From NCBI GenBank assembly GCA_016875255.1, contig VGRU01000109.1:1-11489 (forward strand): DNA of 11,489 nucleotides, written 5' to 3'. Position numbers and translations under genes: made by a program. Shown one piece after another: positions 1 to 6,953 of the stretch; position 1 is the stretch's first letter, and each line of letters starts with the position of its first letter. Under the pieces are notes generated by a model, which worked only from the letters and a program-made list of their open reading frames with translations, ran no database searches and was not told the origin of the DNA. Source of the DNA: Deltaproteobacteria bacterium (GTDB lineage: Bacteria; Desulfobacterota; BSN033; UBA1163).

Positions 1-1423
1 CTCCATTCCCATTCCCTCCTCCAACCATGGCCACCAACTCTGCCACAAACCCCTTCATCTGCTCCGCCTGGGCGTTCATCTCCTCGGAGGCCGAAGCCGA
101 CTCCTCCGCTGAGGCCGCATTCTTCTGCACTGTCTTGTCCATCTCCGCCACGGCTTTGTTCACCTGATCGATTCCTTGTGCCTGCTCCTGGGAGGCCGCC
201 GCTATCTCACCCACCAACTCACCCACTTTTTTCGCTCCTGATGCAACCTTCCCAAATGCCTCATTCGTCTTGGCTACGGTGTCCGATCCATTCTTGATCT
301 TCTTGACCGTGCCCTCGATCAGATTGGCCGTATTCTTGGCCGCATCTGCTGCCCGCATCGCCAGGTTTCTCACCTCGTCGGCCACTACTGCAAACCCGGC
401 TCCAGCCTCGCCTGCACGGGCCGCTTCAACGGCTGCATTGAGAGCCAATAGATTGGTCTGAAACGCGATCTCATCGATCGTCTTGATGATCTTGGCCGTC
501 TCTTCAGATGCCTGTGAGATCTCTTTCATCGACTCTGTCAATTCTCCCATCGAACGATTGGCATCATTAACCACACGGCTGGTCTCCGTCATCAGGGTAT
601 TGGCCTGATTGGCATTGTCCGCATTCTGCTTGGTCATGGAAGCCATCTCCTCGATCGAAGAAGATGTCTCCTCCAGACCGGCTGCCTGCTCCGATGCTCC
701 TTCGGCTAATGACTGACTGGCTGAGGAGACCTGGGTCGAAGCAGAGGCCACCTGCTCTGCGGCATCCCCCAATTGAGTCGATACCCCCTTTAGAACTTTC
801 GTAATTCCACGAGCAATCGTCCAGGCGAAGAATGTACCTATCACAATGGCGATAATACCCACTATAGTTACATTACGCTTTGTACTCGCGGCGTCTTTCA
901 GCATTGCATCTTCGGTCATGACGTGTTTCTTGGCTGTCTCTCGAATTTTCTTCAATAGCCCCTGAACCTTCTCAAGGCTTTGGCCGGTCTGGTTTACATA
1001 GATCGTCCGAGCCTCTGCCTTGGACTTCGCCTTGCCAAGGTCAACGGCTGACTTGTGAAGCTGATGATGAGGCCCCTCAATTTCCCTCAGCAGAGGAGCA
1101 ATGTCAGCGAAAAGTTTCTCCGTCTCTTTACGCTCCTCCCCATAGAGCCACTTGCCAAAGGCACATTTATGGTCATCCACTTCCACCTCAAGCTTGGCGA
1201 TACTTTCATTATTCAGGAAAGCGTTCACCTTGTTGACCCAGTTGAGGTGATCCACCTCTTTCTGGGCCAGTTCTCTGTCCAGTTCATTGCCTATGATCAC
1301 TTCATGAGCATCCTTTACTATATCGCTCACCCCTGTAAAACTCATGACTCCAACCACAGCCAATAAGATCAATACAACTCCAAATCCAAACGTAATCTTC
1401 TTCCCAACCGACATGTTCTTCAT
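1..1423 (-). CDS. Methyl-accepting chemotaxis protein with extracytoplasmic CZB-like zinc-site sensor (MCP A), 3' end outside window
   Basis: A transmembrane chemoreceptor that passes ligand or redox state to CheA/CheW. The reading frame is open to the left edge, so the C-terminus is missing; 474 residues are visible. Start is the ATG at 1421-1423 (MKNMSVGKK). TM1 is about residues 10-30 and TM2 about 186-206. The segment between carries HLNW (H59), HKCAFGKW (H85, C87) and HHQLH (H119/H120, H123). This 3His/1Cys layout is that of CZB zinc-binding domains, which usually sit in the cytosol. After TM2 the chain goes almost directly into the methylation helices; I see no canonical HAMP. Methylation-type sites ([16 protein letters not shown]) and the hairpin tip ([20 protein letters not shown], residues 320-339) are clear. 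It lies 81 nt after cheW A and should be cotranscribed. Seen: motifs and membrane segments. Inferred: zinc binding and any redox sensing. Confidence 0.93.
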   Translation of the reverse strand, partial: MKNMSVGKKITFGFGVVLILLAVVGVMSFTGVSDIVKDAHEVIIGNELDRELAQKEVDHLNWVNKVNAFLNNESIAKLEVEVDDHKCAFGKWLYGEERKETEKLFADIAPLLREIEGPHHQLHKSAVDLGKAKSKAEARTIYVNQTGQSLEKVQGLLKKIRETAKKHVMTEDAMLKDAASTKRNVTIVGIIAIVIGTFFAWTIARGITKVLKGVSTQLGDAAEQVASASTQVSSASQSLAEGASEQAAGLEETSSSIEEMASMTKQNADNANQANTLMTETSRVVNDANRSMGELTESMKEISQASEETAKIIKTIDEIAFQTNLLALNAAVEAARAGEAGAGFAVVADEVRNLAMRAADAAKNTANLIEGTVKKIKNGSDTVAKTNEAFGKVASGAKKVGELVGEIAAASQEQAQGIDQVNKAVAEMDKTVQKNAASAEESASASEEMNAQAEQMKGFVAELVAMVGGGNGNG

Positions 1424-1430
1424 TTCCTAA

Positions 1431-1468
1431 TTCCCCCTTTCTTCTTTCTTTTTTCTTTTTTTTCTTCC
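1431..1468. other. 38-bp uninterrupted pyrimidine/purine tract between cheW A and MCP A
   Basis: All bases are C or T on the plus strand, so the leftward mRNA carries a 38-nt A/G tract just upstream of the MCP A start codon (8 nt away). It includes a G5 run and the only candidate Shine-Dalgarno sequences for MCP A, which look weaker than in cassette B. The tract could be unstructured ribosome-standby sequence or simple low-complexity drift. The equivalent gap in cassette B (8604-8661) has an ordinary AAGGAGG site instead. Confidence 0.5.
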
Positions 1469-1504
1469 AATCCTTCCTTATGTGAAATAGACGGAAGAAT
1501 CGAT

Positions 1505-2017
1505 CTATGCCGCCTTGTCTAAAATGGTTACCTCTTCCGCGCTGAGCACCTTGTCGATATCCAGAAGGATCTTCACCCCCCCGTTCATCTTGGCCATCCC
1601 GAGGATATAATCCGTATCCAGCTTCGCCCCGAACGTCGGCGTCTCCTCTATGTCTGTAGATTTGATATTCAGCACCTCCGAAACTGAATCGACCACGATC
1701 CCGATCAGCACCGAACCTCCCTGACCTGCGATCTCCACCACGATGATGCACGTCCGCTCCGTATAGCCCATCTCCTCCATCCCGAACTTCAGTCTCAAAT
1801 CTACCACGGGAATCACTTTCCCTCGAAGGTTGATCACCCCTTTGACAAACGCAGGGGTTCGCGGAACCGTCGTGATCGCCATCATCCCGATGATCTCCTT
1901 GATCTTGAGAATGCCGATTCCATACTCTTCCCCGGCCAATGAAAAGGTCAGATACTTCCCTTCCCGGTTGACCATCGCCTTGACCACCTGATCCATCGTC
2001 TTCGTCAGCTCTGTCAT
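1505..2017 (-). CDS. cheW: CheW coupling protein, cassette A
   Basis: Adaptor that links chemoreceptor tips to the kinase CheA in cytoplasmic arrays. It has 170 residues, close to the usual CheW length, and is a single CheW domain (about residues 18-160) without a kinase or receiver fusion. Family landmarks are YLTFSLAGEEYGI at the start of the domain, the VPRTPAFVKGVINLRGKVIPV block, and DSVSEVL. The first 17 residues are a short polar extension. Start is the ATG at 2015-2017, 7 nt beyond the HTH gene stop, with AAAGGAGGTGA overlapping that stop, so translation is probably coupled. About 158 of 170 residues match the second CheW at 8662-9174. No cheA lies in the window, so the partner kinase must be encoded elsewhere. 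Confidence 0.96.
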   Translation of the reverse strand: MTELTKTMDQVVKAMVNREGKYLTFSLAGEEYGIGILKIKEIIGMMAITTVPRTPAFVKGVINLRGKVIPVVDLRLKFGMEEMGYTERTCIIVVEIAGQGGSVLIGIVVDSVSEVLNIKSTDIEETPTFGAKLDTDYILGMAKMNGGVKILLDIDKVLSAEEVTILDKAA

Positions 2018-2024
2018 TATTCTC

Positions 2025-2035
2025 TCACCTCCTTT
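2025..2035 (-). promoter_or_regulatory. Shine-Dalgarno of cheW A overlapping the upstream stop codon
   Basis: Reads AAAGGAGGTGA on the coding strand; its last three bases are the TGA stop of the HTH gene. GGAGG lies 10 nt before the cheW ATG. The identical 11-mer sits at the same place in cassette B (9182-9192). Together with the 7-nt intergenic gap this suggests coupled translation of HTH protein and CheW. Confidence 0.85.
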
Positions 2036-2255
2036 CCCTCGATTTTCTTAATGATAGAGAGTTATCTCCCTGCAAACCTTCCCTTGCATGATCCATCTTC
2101 TTCTTAACGACTTTGATGATCTCGTCCATGTCGAACCGCCACGAGTCCCCGATCTTAAATGCTGGAAGCTCGCCGTTTAAGGCTAACTTATAGACTGTCG
2201 AATCCGTCAACTTCAGGTAACTGCACACCTCTTTTACGGTTACAATGGTGGCCAT
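2025..2255 (-). CDS. Small helix-turn-helix DNA-binding protein (excisionase/HTH_17 family), cassette A
   Basis: A 76-residue protein with a winged HTH of the excisionase-like HTH_17 family, related to MerR/BldC-type DNA-binding domains. Visible signature: TVKEVCSYLKLTDSTVYKL (helix-turn-helix, residues 6-24), then ELPAFKIGDSWRF (wing, 29-41) and DMDEII. A basic, low-complexity tail follows (residues 51-76). A longer frame runs upstream, but I start at the ATG at 2253-2255 because it has GGGAGG 9 nt upstream and matches the start of the paralogue at 9391. It overlaps the cheW ribosome site. Likely role: local transcription regulator or DNA-architecture protein of the chemoreceptor cassette. 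A true phage-type excisionase is unlikely because no integrase is nearby. Function is inferred; the fold is well supported. Confidence 0.88.
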   Translation of the reverse strand: MATIVTVKEVCSYLKLTDSTVYKLALNGELPAFKIGDSWRFDMDEIIKVVKKKMDHAREGLQGDNSLSLRKSRERR

Positions 2256-2320
2256 GAGTATAAGCCTCCCTTCTATATGCCTTTCTGTCCAATGACTCCA
2301 AACTATCCCATCTATCCAAT

Positions 2321-2347
2321 GTATCGACATTATCAAGGAATCTTTTG
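2321..2347 (-). promoter_or_regulatory. Sigma-28 (FliA)-like promoter for cassette A
   Basis: On the minus strand CAAA is followed, after exactly 15 nt, by GTCGATAC. The FliA consensus is TAAA-N15-GCCGATAA, so three of four -35 bases and six of eight -10 bases match at perfect spacing. Predicted transcription would begin near 2312, leaving a leader of about 55 nt before the HTH start at 2255. It is a pattern match only, supported by the chemotaxis content downstream and by two similar sites at 6532 and 9683. Confidence 0.5.
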
Positions 2348-2392
2348 ACAGGACAAAGGATGAATAATTTGTAGGAATTTGAAACGTTTAAA

Positions 2393-2411
2393 TGTAGGGG
2401 TTCGTCCTACA
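2393..2411 (-). terminator. Short hairpin after the response regulator, possible weak terminator
   Basis: TGTAGG and CCTACA form a 6-bp stem with a 7-nt loop about 40 nt after the response-regulator stop. On the minus strand the stem is followed by TTTAAA rather than a full T tract. It could be a weak terminator or a small palindromic repeat. Confidence 0.25.
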
Positions 2412-2450
2412 GAGGGTTACCGGGAAGGTGGGCCTGCGAATCGAAATATC

Positions 2451-3083
2451 TCAATGAGTTAACCCATTCTTGATGGCGTAGTGGGTCAGTTCTGCGTTGT
2501 TCTTCATCTTCATTTTTCCGAGAATGCGGGTCCGGTACGAGCTGATCGTTTTTACACTCAGAAACAGGTCTTCTGCAATGTCGCTTACAGTCTTGCCTGA
2601 AGCGATCAGACACATCACCTGATGCTCCCGGTCTGAAAGAACCTCATGGAGGGGCCTCGAATCATCCCTTTTCAGATCAAATGCCAGTTTCTCTGCCAGA
2701 GTGGGAGTAACATATATCCCGCCGCCCAGTATCTTTCCGATGGCGATGACCAGATTTTCCGGAGCCGCCTCTTTCGTCATATATCCGGACGCCCCTATCC
2801 GCAAGGCGCGTAGGCCATATTGTTCTTCAGGATACATACTGAGAACCAATACCGGAAGCCCCGGACATCGCTGCTTGATCTCCTTTAAAACATCAAGGCC
2901 GCCTCTCCCAGGCATGGCAATATCAAGCATGACCATATCCCAGTCCTCTTTCTTGATTGATTCAAGTGCCTCCTGAGAGGTTTGGGCTTCACCAACAAAG
3001 ATGTCACCGCCATTTTCAGTCAGAAGCTGTTTTAGACCTCGACGAACAATCGGATGATCATCTGCAATTAGAATCTTTCTCAT
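2451..3083 (-). CDS. NarL/FixJ-family response regulator (receiver + LuxR-type HTH)
   Basis: Two-component transcription regulator of 210 residues, the usual family length. The receiver domain (residues 1-118) has the acidic pair D8/D9, phospho-acceptor D54 in MVMLDIAMPG, S82 and K104. The LuxR-type HTH spans about 147-205 (LSDREHQVMCLIASGKTVSD, then SVKTISSYRTRILGKM). It should be phosphorylated by the kinase just upstream (3368-6223) and then bind DNA as a dimer. Start is the ATG at 3081-3083 with GGAGGGAGGTAAC immediately before it. A gap of 284 bp filled with repeats separates it from the kinase, so shared transcription may be reduced. Its targets are unknown; the adjacent cassette A promoter is an obvious candidate. 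Confidence 0.95.
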   Translation of the reverse strand: MRKILIADDHPIVRRGLKQLLTENGGDIFVGEAQTSQEALESIKKEDWDMVMLDIAMPGRGGLDVLKEIKQRCPGLPVLVLSMYPEEQYGLRALRIGASGYMTKEAAPENLVIAIGKILGGGIYVTPTLAEKLAFDLKRDDSRPLHEVLSDREHQVMCLIASGKTVSDIAEDLFLSVKTISSYRTRILGKMKMKNNAELTHYAIKNGLTH

Positions 3084-3123
3084 GTTACCTCCCTCCTGAC
3101 TGAGAGCTATACGATTTCAACTT

Positions 3124-3270
3124 TTAATGAGAGTCTGTCCATAAACTAATGATTTCCAAAAAGGTTGTCATTCCGGCGGAAGCCGGAATCCAGTTTTTTC
3201 AAGGCATTCTGGATGCCGGATCAAGTCCGGCATGACGGACTAGTGGAGTTTATAAACAGACTCTAATTAA
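3124..3270. repeat. MITE-like palindromic element enclosing two inverted REP-like hairpins
   Basis: A 147-bp element. Its 24-bp terminal inverted repeats (3124-3147 and 3247-3270) differ at three positions; their core reads AGAGTCTGT then ATAAACT. Inside are two hairpins in opposite orientation: GTCATTCCGG...CCGGAATCCAG near 3167-3193 and CTGGATGCCGG...CCGGCATGAC near 3209-3236. It encodes nothing. It sits between kinase and response regulator and would form a large hairpin in the mRNA. No clear target-site duplication is visible. Confidence 0.8.
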
Positions 3271-3280
3271 GCCTTAATCT

Positions 3281-3348
3281 GTTCACCCGTTCGACGGCGC
3301 TAAGCCCCGCCTTTCAAGACGGGGGGCGAAGCGCCGCTCAGGGTGAAC
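3281..3348. repeat. Nested inverted repeat (three concentric stems) after the kinase gene
   Basis: Outer stem GTTCACCC/GGGTGAAC (3281-3288, 3341-3348), middle stem CGGCGCT/AGCGCCG (3295-3301, 3330-3336), inner stem CCCCG/CGGGG (3305-3309, 3320-3324). The arrangement and the AAGCCCCGCC motif recall the subterminal hairpins of IS200/IS605-type elements, but no transposase or TnpB is present. It could also serve as a rho-independent-like barrier or mRNA stabiliser between kinase and regulator. Confidence 0.65.
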
Positions 3349-3360
3349 ATCGAGCAAGCC

Positions 3361-3376
3361 CCGGCCTTCAGGCCGG
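3361..3376. repeat. Perfect 7-bp stem hairpin containing the kinase stop codon
   Basis: CCGGCCTTCAGGCCGG is a perfect palindrome-like hairpin with a 2-nt loop. The TGA stop of the histidine kinase (3368-3370) lies at its loop. It is part of the repeat array that runs from 3281, so the final residues of the kinase (about DSPA) appear to be repeat-encoded. Confidence 0.7.
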
Positions 3377-6223
3377 TGAGTCGATTGGTTCACTGCCAAT
3401 CGGCATTCTTAGCGTTACAGTGGTCCCTTTCCCGGGAAAACCCTTGATGTCAAGCTTGCCTCCAAAGAGACCGGCCCTCTCCCTCATGCCAAGGATTCCA
3501 AGGGATTTCAGGCTTGAAATATCATTGTGTGTGATGCCTTTTCCGTCATCTTCAACCTTCATGACAAGCTGGCCATCCCGTTTCTTCAAGCCCACCCTTA
3601 CCCTTGAAGCGTTTGCATGGCGGATGGTATTCGTCAAGGTCTCTTGAAGGATACGGAAGACCGCGGTGCTCCGCTCCCTGTCCAGGGTGAGATCTTCCGC
3701 GTTTGAAAGGAACTTGCATGCTATTCCCGTTCGCTTTTCAAACTGATTCGTTTCCAATTCGATGGCTGCCACAAGGCCAAGGTCGTCCAGGACTCCGGGC
3801 CGCAGTTGGTAGCAGATCCTGCGAACGGATTGGATGATCTCATCAATCAATCGGGACATGGAGCCTATTTTTTGCATTATAGGCTCATGTTTCGCCGGAC
3901 ACCTGTTGGATAACAAGGCGAGGTCTATTTTCAGGGCCGTCAAGGTCTGGCCCAATTCGTCGTGAACCTCCCGTGCAATCATAGTCCTTTCCTCTTCTCG
4001 GATCGTCTGAAGTCTCATGGAAAGGGCCCTCATCCGTTTATTAGACTCTTTGAGATATTGCTCCGCCCTCTTTCGCTCGGTGACGTCCTCTACCTGGAGA
4101 AGATAGCCTGTAATTTCTCTAACTTGATTATACAGCGGGGTGATGTGTATTCTTAACCATACTTTCCCGGATTTTGAAGTCTCGTATAACTTTCTCTCCT
4201 TCACTAAATCAAAATCAAATTCTCCCTCATACTGAACAGTCGATCCATTTAGAATTTTATCTTTCTGATCCTGCGAAAGATTCGGATCATCGAATAATCT
4301 GAATCCCTTCACTTCGCTTAGGTTTTTTACACCAAATAATTCTAAGCATTTAGGATTGACATCAATTAAGCTTCCTGACGAATCGTATAGTTCAATGGCT
4401 ATCGGTGATTGTTGATAGATCCCTCTAAACTTTTCTTCGCTGGCTTGAAGCGCCTCCTCCGCCCGCTTGCGATCGGTGATGTCTATACAATTTTCGACCA
4501 TCTGGATCACATTTCCATTTTCATCTAAAATAGGATAACCATGGACCTCGAAGATTCTGGGATTACCGTCACCATCGTAATGGGTGTGTTCCACGGTTAC
4601 AGGTTTTTTGGTTTCCTTTACTGCTTCAAGTGGACATGAACACTCGGCCGTGCCGCAAGGCTTATCCGTTTTATGGGTGATGGAGTAACACGTATTCTCC
4701 CCTGACAAACCATTCAGTTGGGCGGCTGAATTCGACATCACAATGGTGTAATGATTGGCGTCCAAAACATAAAAAGGATGGGTAAGCGATTCTAACACCT
4801 TTTCCAAAAACTCTTTTTGCCGTAGAATCTCCCCCTCCGCCCGCTTGCGCTCCGTGATGTCACGGATGACACTCTGATAGATCTTTTTCCCCTCAATCTC
4901 AATAATTCTGGAACTCGCCTCTACCGGAAAACTTGTCCCATCCTTTTTCTGATGCCAACCCTCAAACACCATCCCATTCTGTTCTTCTACCTTCTTCATC
5001 TGTGCATCAAGTATTGATCGTGCCTCAGAACTTCTCAAATCCATTAAGCTTAACTGAAGCAATTCATCTCTTGTATACCCATAAGATTCCAATGCCCGCT
5101 CATTCGCTTCTACGATCTTTAAATCTTGGTCTATCAATAAAATAATGTCATTGGCATACCTGGTCAGGTAGTCGAGATGCTGCGCCAGTATTCGATGTTT
5201 CATTTCCTCTTCATACTGCTGACGGTAAAACCGGACACGCTGATGACGCCAGATTAAAGCAATGCTCAAACCGGCCACCACCATGAATGAGCTTACCAGG
5301 ATGACGGTCAGCCCAATGCCCTGGGGAATGGGGTTGCAGACCTCGTCCTGATCAACCTTGGAAACAAGAAACCAGGGCGATTCCGGAATAGCCTTCAGGG
5401 CTGCAATCACGGGTTTGTCTCGGTAGTCCAATCCCTCAACCATCCCCTCTTTCCCCAGAAGCGCCATCGCTGCCACCAGATCATGTTTGCTGACCGGTAA
5501 ACGCAACGAAAGAGCAGTCCCCTTTGCGTGACGGAGCTCGCTTAAAAATACGACCTCCTCTCCTTCATGATGAACCAAAATGGTCTCGCCCGTCGGACTT
5601 GTCGTGGGCCAGGAGTGGATCAAGGGATAGAGAAAATGGTAAGGATCAATCCGTAACAGAAAAACTCCTACAGGAAGAGTGCCACGGTCCTGTGAAACGA
5701 GGATTGGAACGACGAGGCTAAGTCGGATCGTTTTAGAAATCTGACCTCGATAAATGCCGGAGAGGATCACTTTTTTTGTACGCATCGCTTCCGCGGTCAG
5801 TTTTATCGCATCAGGTCCGAGCTCTTCCCTCCCATCCGGAACGGACAATCTCACCATCCCTTTGGCGTCCAGGAGCGAAATCCTTTCGTACTGAAGATGT
5901 TTGAATTGAACGTTCATCCATTGGAAAATCTCCCTTTTCGGTCTGGGCGCTAAAGGATCTTCGAGCCATTCCTGGATGTGTTTTGCCAAGAAGTTATTTT
6001 CAAAGATAGCGGTTGCATCACACAGGCGCTCTTTTCTCCAATTGACAATCTGTTTGACCTTTAAATCAGCGACGACAGAGAGCTCTTCCATCTTATTTTT
6101 TTTGATCCGTTCGTTTTGATCTTTGGAGTGGGAGTACCCGACGGCTCCAACGGCCGCAGCCAACAATAGGAAGATAAGAATGAGATGCCAGGGAATCTCA
6201 GAAGATCTAAAGCGAGGTTCCAT
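3368..6223 (-). CDS. Membrane sensor histidine kinase, Cache-like sensor + three PAS domains + HisKA_3/HATPase (NarX/DegS type)
   Basis: A 951-residue kinase. TM1 is about residues 12-30; an extracytoplasmic region 31-300 is Cache-like (NWRKERL at 61-67 is typical); TM2 is about 303-325. PAS1 spans about 346-458, PAS2 468-585, PAS3 596-716; the first two end in DITERK/DITDRK, the third in DVTERK. PAS2 holds a cysteine/histidine cluster (C512, H516, C523, C528, C530, H546, H548), suggesting a metal or redox centre. The HisKA_3 dimerisation domain has REVHDELGQ with phospho-acceptor H754. The ATPase domain has the N box QETLTNTIRHA (N865) and DDGKGI (893-897). A longer frame begins with TTG at 6253; I prefer the ATG at 6221-6223 because AGAGAGG lies 8 nt upstream. 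Its partner is surely the NarL-type regulator downstream. The stop codon lies in a repeat hairpin. Confidence 0.95.
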   Translation of the reverse strand: MEPRFRSSEIPWHLILIFLLLAAAVGAVGYSHSKDQNERIKKNKMEELSVVADLKVKQIVNWRKERLCDATAIFENNFLAKHIQEWLEDPLAPRPKREIFQWMNVQFKHLQYERISLLDAKGMVRLSVPDGREELGPDAIKLTAEAMRTKKVILSGIYRGQISKTIRLSLVVPILVSQDRGTLPVGVFLLRIDPYHFLYPLIHSWPTTSPTGETILVHHEGEEVVFLSELRHAKGTALSLRLPVSKHDLVAAMALLGKEGMVEGLDYRDKPVIAALKAIPESPWFLVSKVDQDEVCNPIPQGIGLTVILVSSFMVVAGLSIALIWRHQRVRFYRQQYEEEMKHRILAQHLDYLTRYANDIILLIDQDLKIVEANERALESYGYTRDELLQLSLMDLRSSEARSILDAQMKKVEEQNGMVFEGWHQKKDGTSFPVEASSRIIEIEGKKIYQSVIRDITERKRAEGEILRQKEFLEKVLESLTHPFYVLDANHYTIVMSNSAAQLNGLSGENTCYSITHKTDKPCGTAECSCPLEAVKETKKPVTVEHTHYDGDGNPRIFEVHGYPILDENGNVIQMVENCIDITDRKRAEEALQASEEKFRGIYQQSPIAIELYDSSGSLIDVNPKCLELFGVKNLSEVKGFRLFDDPNLSQDQKDKILNGSTVQYEGEFDFDLVKERKLYETSKSGKVWLRIHITPLYNQVREITGYLLQVEDVTERKRAEQYLKESNKRMRALSMRLQTIREEERTMIAREVHDELGQTLTALKIDLALLSNRCPAKHEPIMQKIGSMSRLIDEIIQSVRRICYQLRPGVLDDLGLVAAIELETNQFEKRTGIACKFLSNAEDLTLDRERSTAVFRILQETLTNTIRHANASRVRVGLKKRDGQLVMKVEDDGKGITHNDISSLKSLGILGMRERAGLFGGKLDIKGFPGKGTTVTLRMPIGSEPIDSPA

Positions 6224-6255
6224 GATGATCGCCTCTCTTTTCAAATAAGTCAACG

Positions 6256-6392
6256 GTCATTGTGAGATCGAGCGTCGAAGCAACCCCTTGAAAAACGAAA
6301 TGGCCACGCCTGCGTGCCGAAATGCTTTGATAGAGCATTCAAGAAACGGAGGCGCTTCGGTGTGCGGGCACGCTCTTCAGCCTCGCAATGAC
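6256..6392. repeat. REP-like inverted pair in the leader of the kinase gene
   Basis: Outer arms GTCATTGTGAG (6256-6266) and CTCGCAATGAC (6382-6392) are inverted copies with one mismatch. Inside is another hairpin, AATGCT/AGCATT, near 6321-6340. The arms resemble the widespread GTCATTGCGAG-type repeats. At 137 bp it matches the size of the other palindromic elements here. A spurious reading frame of 89 codons through it is not a gene. It lies between the predicted promoter at 6532 and the kinase start at 6223, so it would be transcribed as leader. Confidence 0.65.
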
Positions 6393-6531
6393 ATGTAAAA
6401 GCATTTAATGCGTTTGTATGAGTGATGTTCGTATCAATAAATCGCAGATTGACAATTCTTGTCCCCTCACCTTTATCCTCTCCCCTGAAAGGGTGGGAGA
6501 ATGGAACAATGGGATACACATTCCAATATCA

Positions 6532-6559
6532 TTTTCGGCATTTTAGGCTAAAAACTTTA
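6532..6559 (-). promoter_or_regulatory. Sigma-28-like promoter upstream of the kinase, in a duplicated block
   Basis: On the minus strand TAAAGTTT is followed by GCCGAAAA with 16 nt between TAAA and GCCG (FliA consensus: TAAAGTTT, N11, GCCGATAA, one base shorter). The surrounding 6520-6580 is about 80% identical to 9671-9730, where an equivalent site precedes cassette B. Predicted start of transcription is near 6522, giving a leader of about 300 nt before the kinase that includes the REP pair and a C-rich stretch (6463-6486) of common repeat type. From about 6585 to 6729, upstream of this site, I see no gene or structure. Confidence 0.55.
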
Positions 6560-6729
6560 ATGAAGATTAAATGGGGAATATAAGGAAAAAAGGGTAGGTA
6601 TGAATTTTTAAGGTATCCGGGTTAAAAAACTGTTGAAGAGGATATGCCAATGTCTTAATAAATTGATACGGAATGCTTAATCAGCATCGAAAACCTTCCT
6701 TTAGAGAAAGTGGCTTAAAGCAAAGAGGA

Positions 6730-6952
6730 GTATACCTTGCAGTTGCGTAAATATTATAAGAAAAGGGAGGTGGGTATGCTGGAAAGCCTTTACAGCAGCA
6801 CCTTTTATGGTTTTGCTGCTTAGGTTTCAAGCATATTTCAAAGGTCACCTCCAGTGAAATCGAATGTTCCCCATAAAACATATAAATAATCTGCAATTGT
6901 AAAGGATTGGAAGCATGCCCACCTTCCTTTTCACTGCAACGTTAAGGTATAC
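6730..6952. repeat. Large inverted repeat (about 223 bp) abutting the 3' end of MCP B
   Basis: Left arm 6730-6794 and right arm 6898-6952 are imperfect inverted copies: shared blocks in order are GTATACCTT, GTTGC, GAAAAGG, AGGTGGG, ATGCT and CCTTTACA, with a small indel between the first blocks. The MCP B stop (6954-6956) is next to the right end. It could be a non-autonomous mobile element or a transcription end structure. Inside it, 6776-6823 (plus strand) is a 15-codon frame, MLESLYSSTFYGFAA, with GGGAGG 5 nt upstream of its ATG; I do not call it a gene because the Shine-Dalgarno is part of the repeat arm. Confidence 0.7.
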
Positions 6953-6953
6953 T

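Noticed and set aside
2025..2255. True excisionase of an integrated element
   Set aside because: No integrase or att-like direct repeats nearby, and a second copy sits in the same chemotaxis context.
2025..2336. Extended 103-codon version of the cassette A HTH gene
   Set aside because: The extra 27 residues cover the promoter candidate and have no counterpart in the paralogue; the ATG at 2255 has a good Shine-Dalgarno.
6250..6519. 89-codon minus-strand frame upstream of the kinase
   Set aside because: It runs through the REP-like pair and translates repeat sequence; the kinase ATG at 6223 has its own ribosome site.
6681..6896. 71-codon minus-strand frame within the large inverted repeat
   Set aside because: Low-complexity, no ribosome site, and it lies mostly inside repeat arms.
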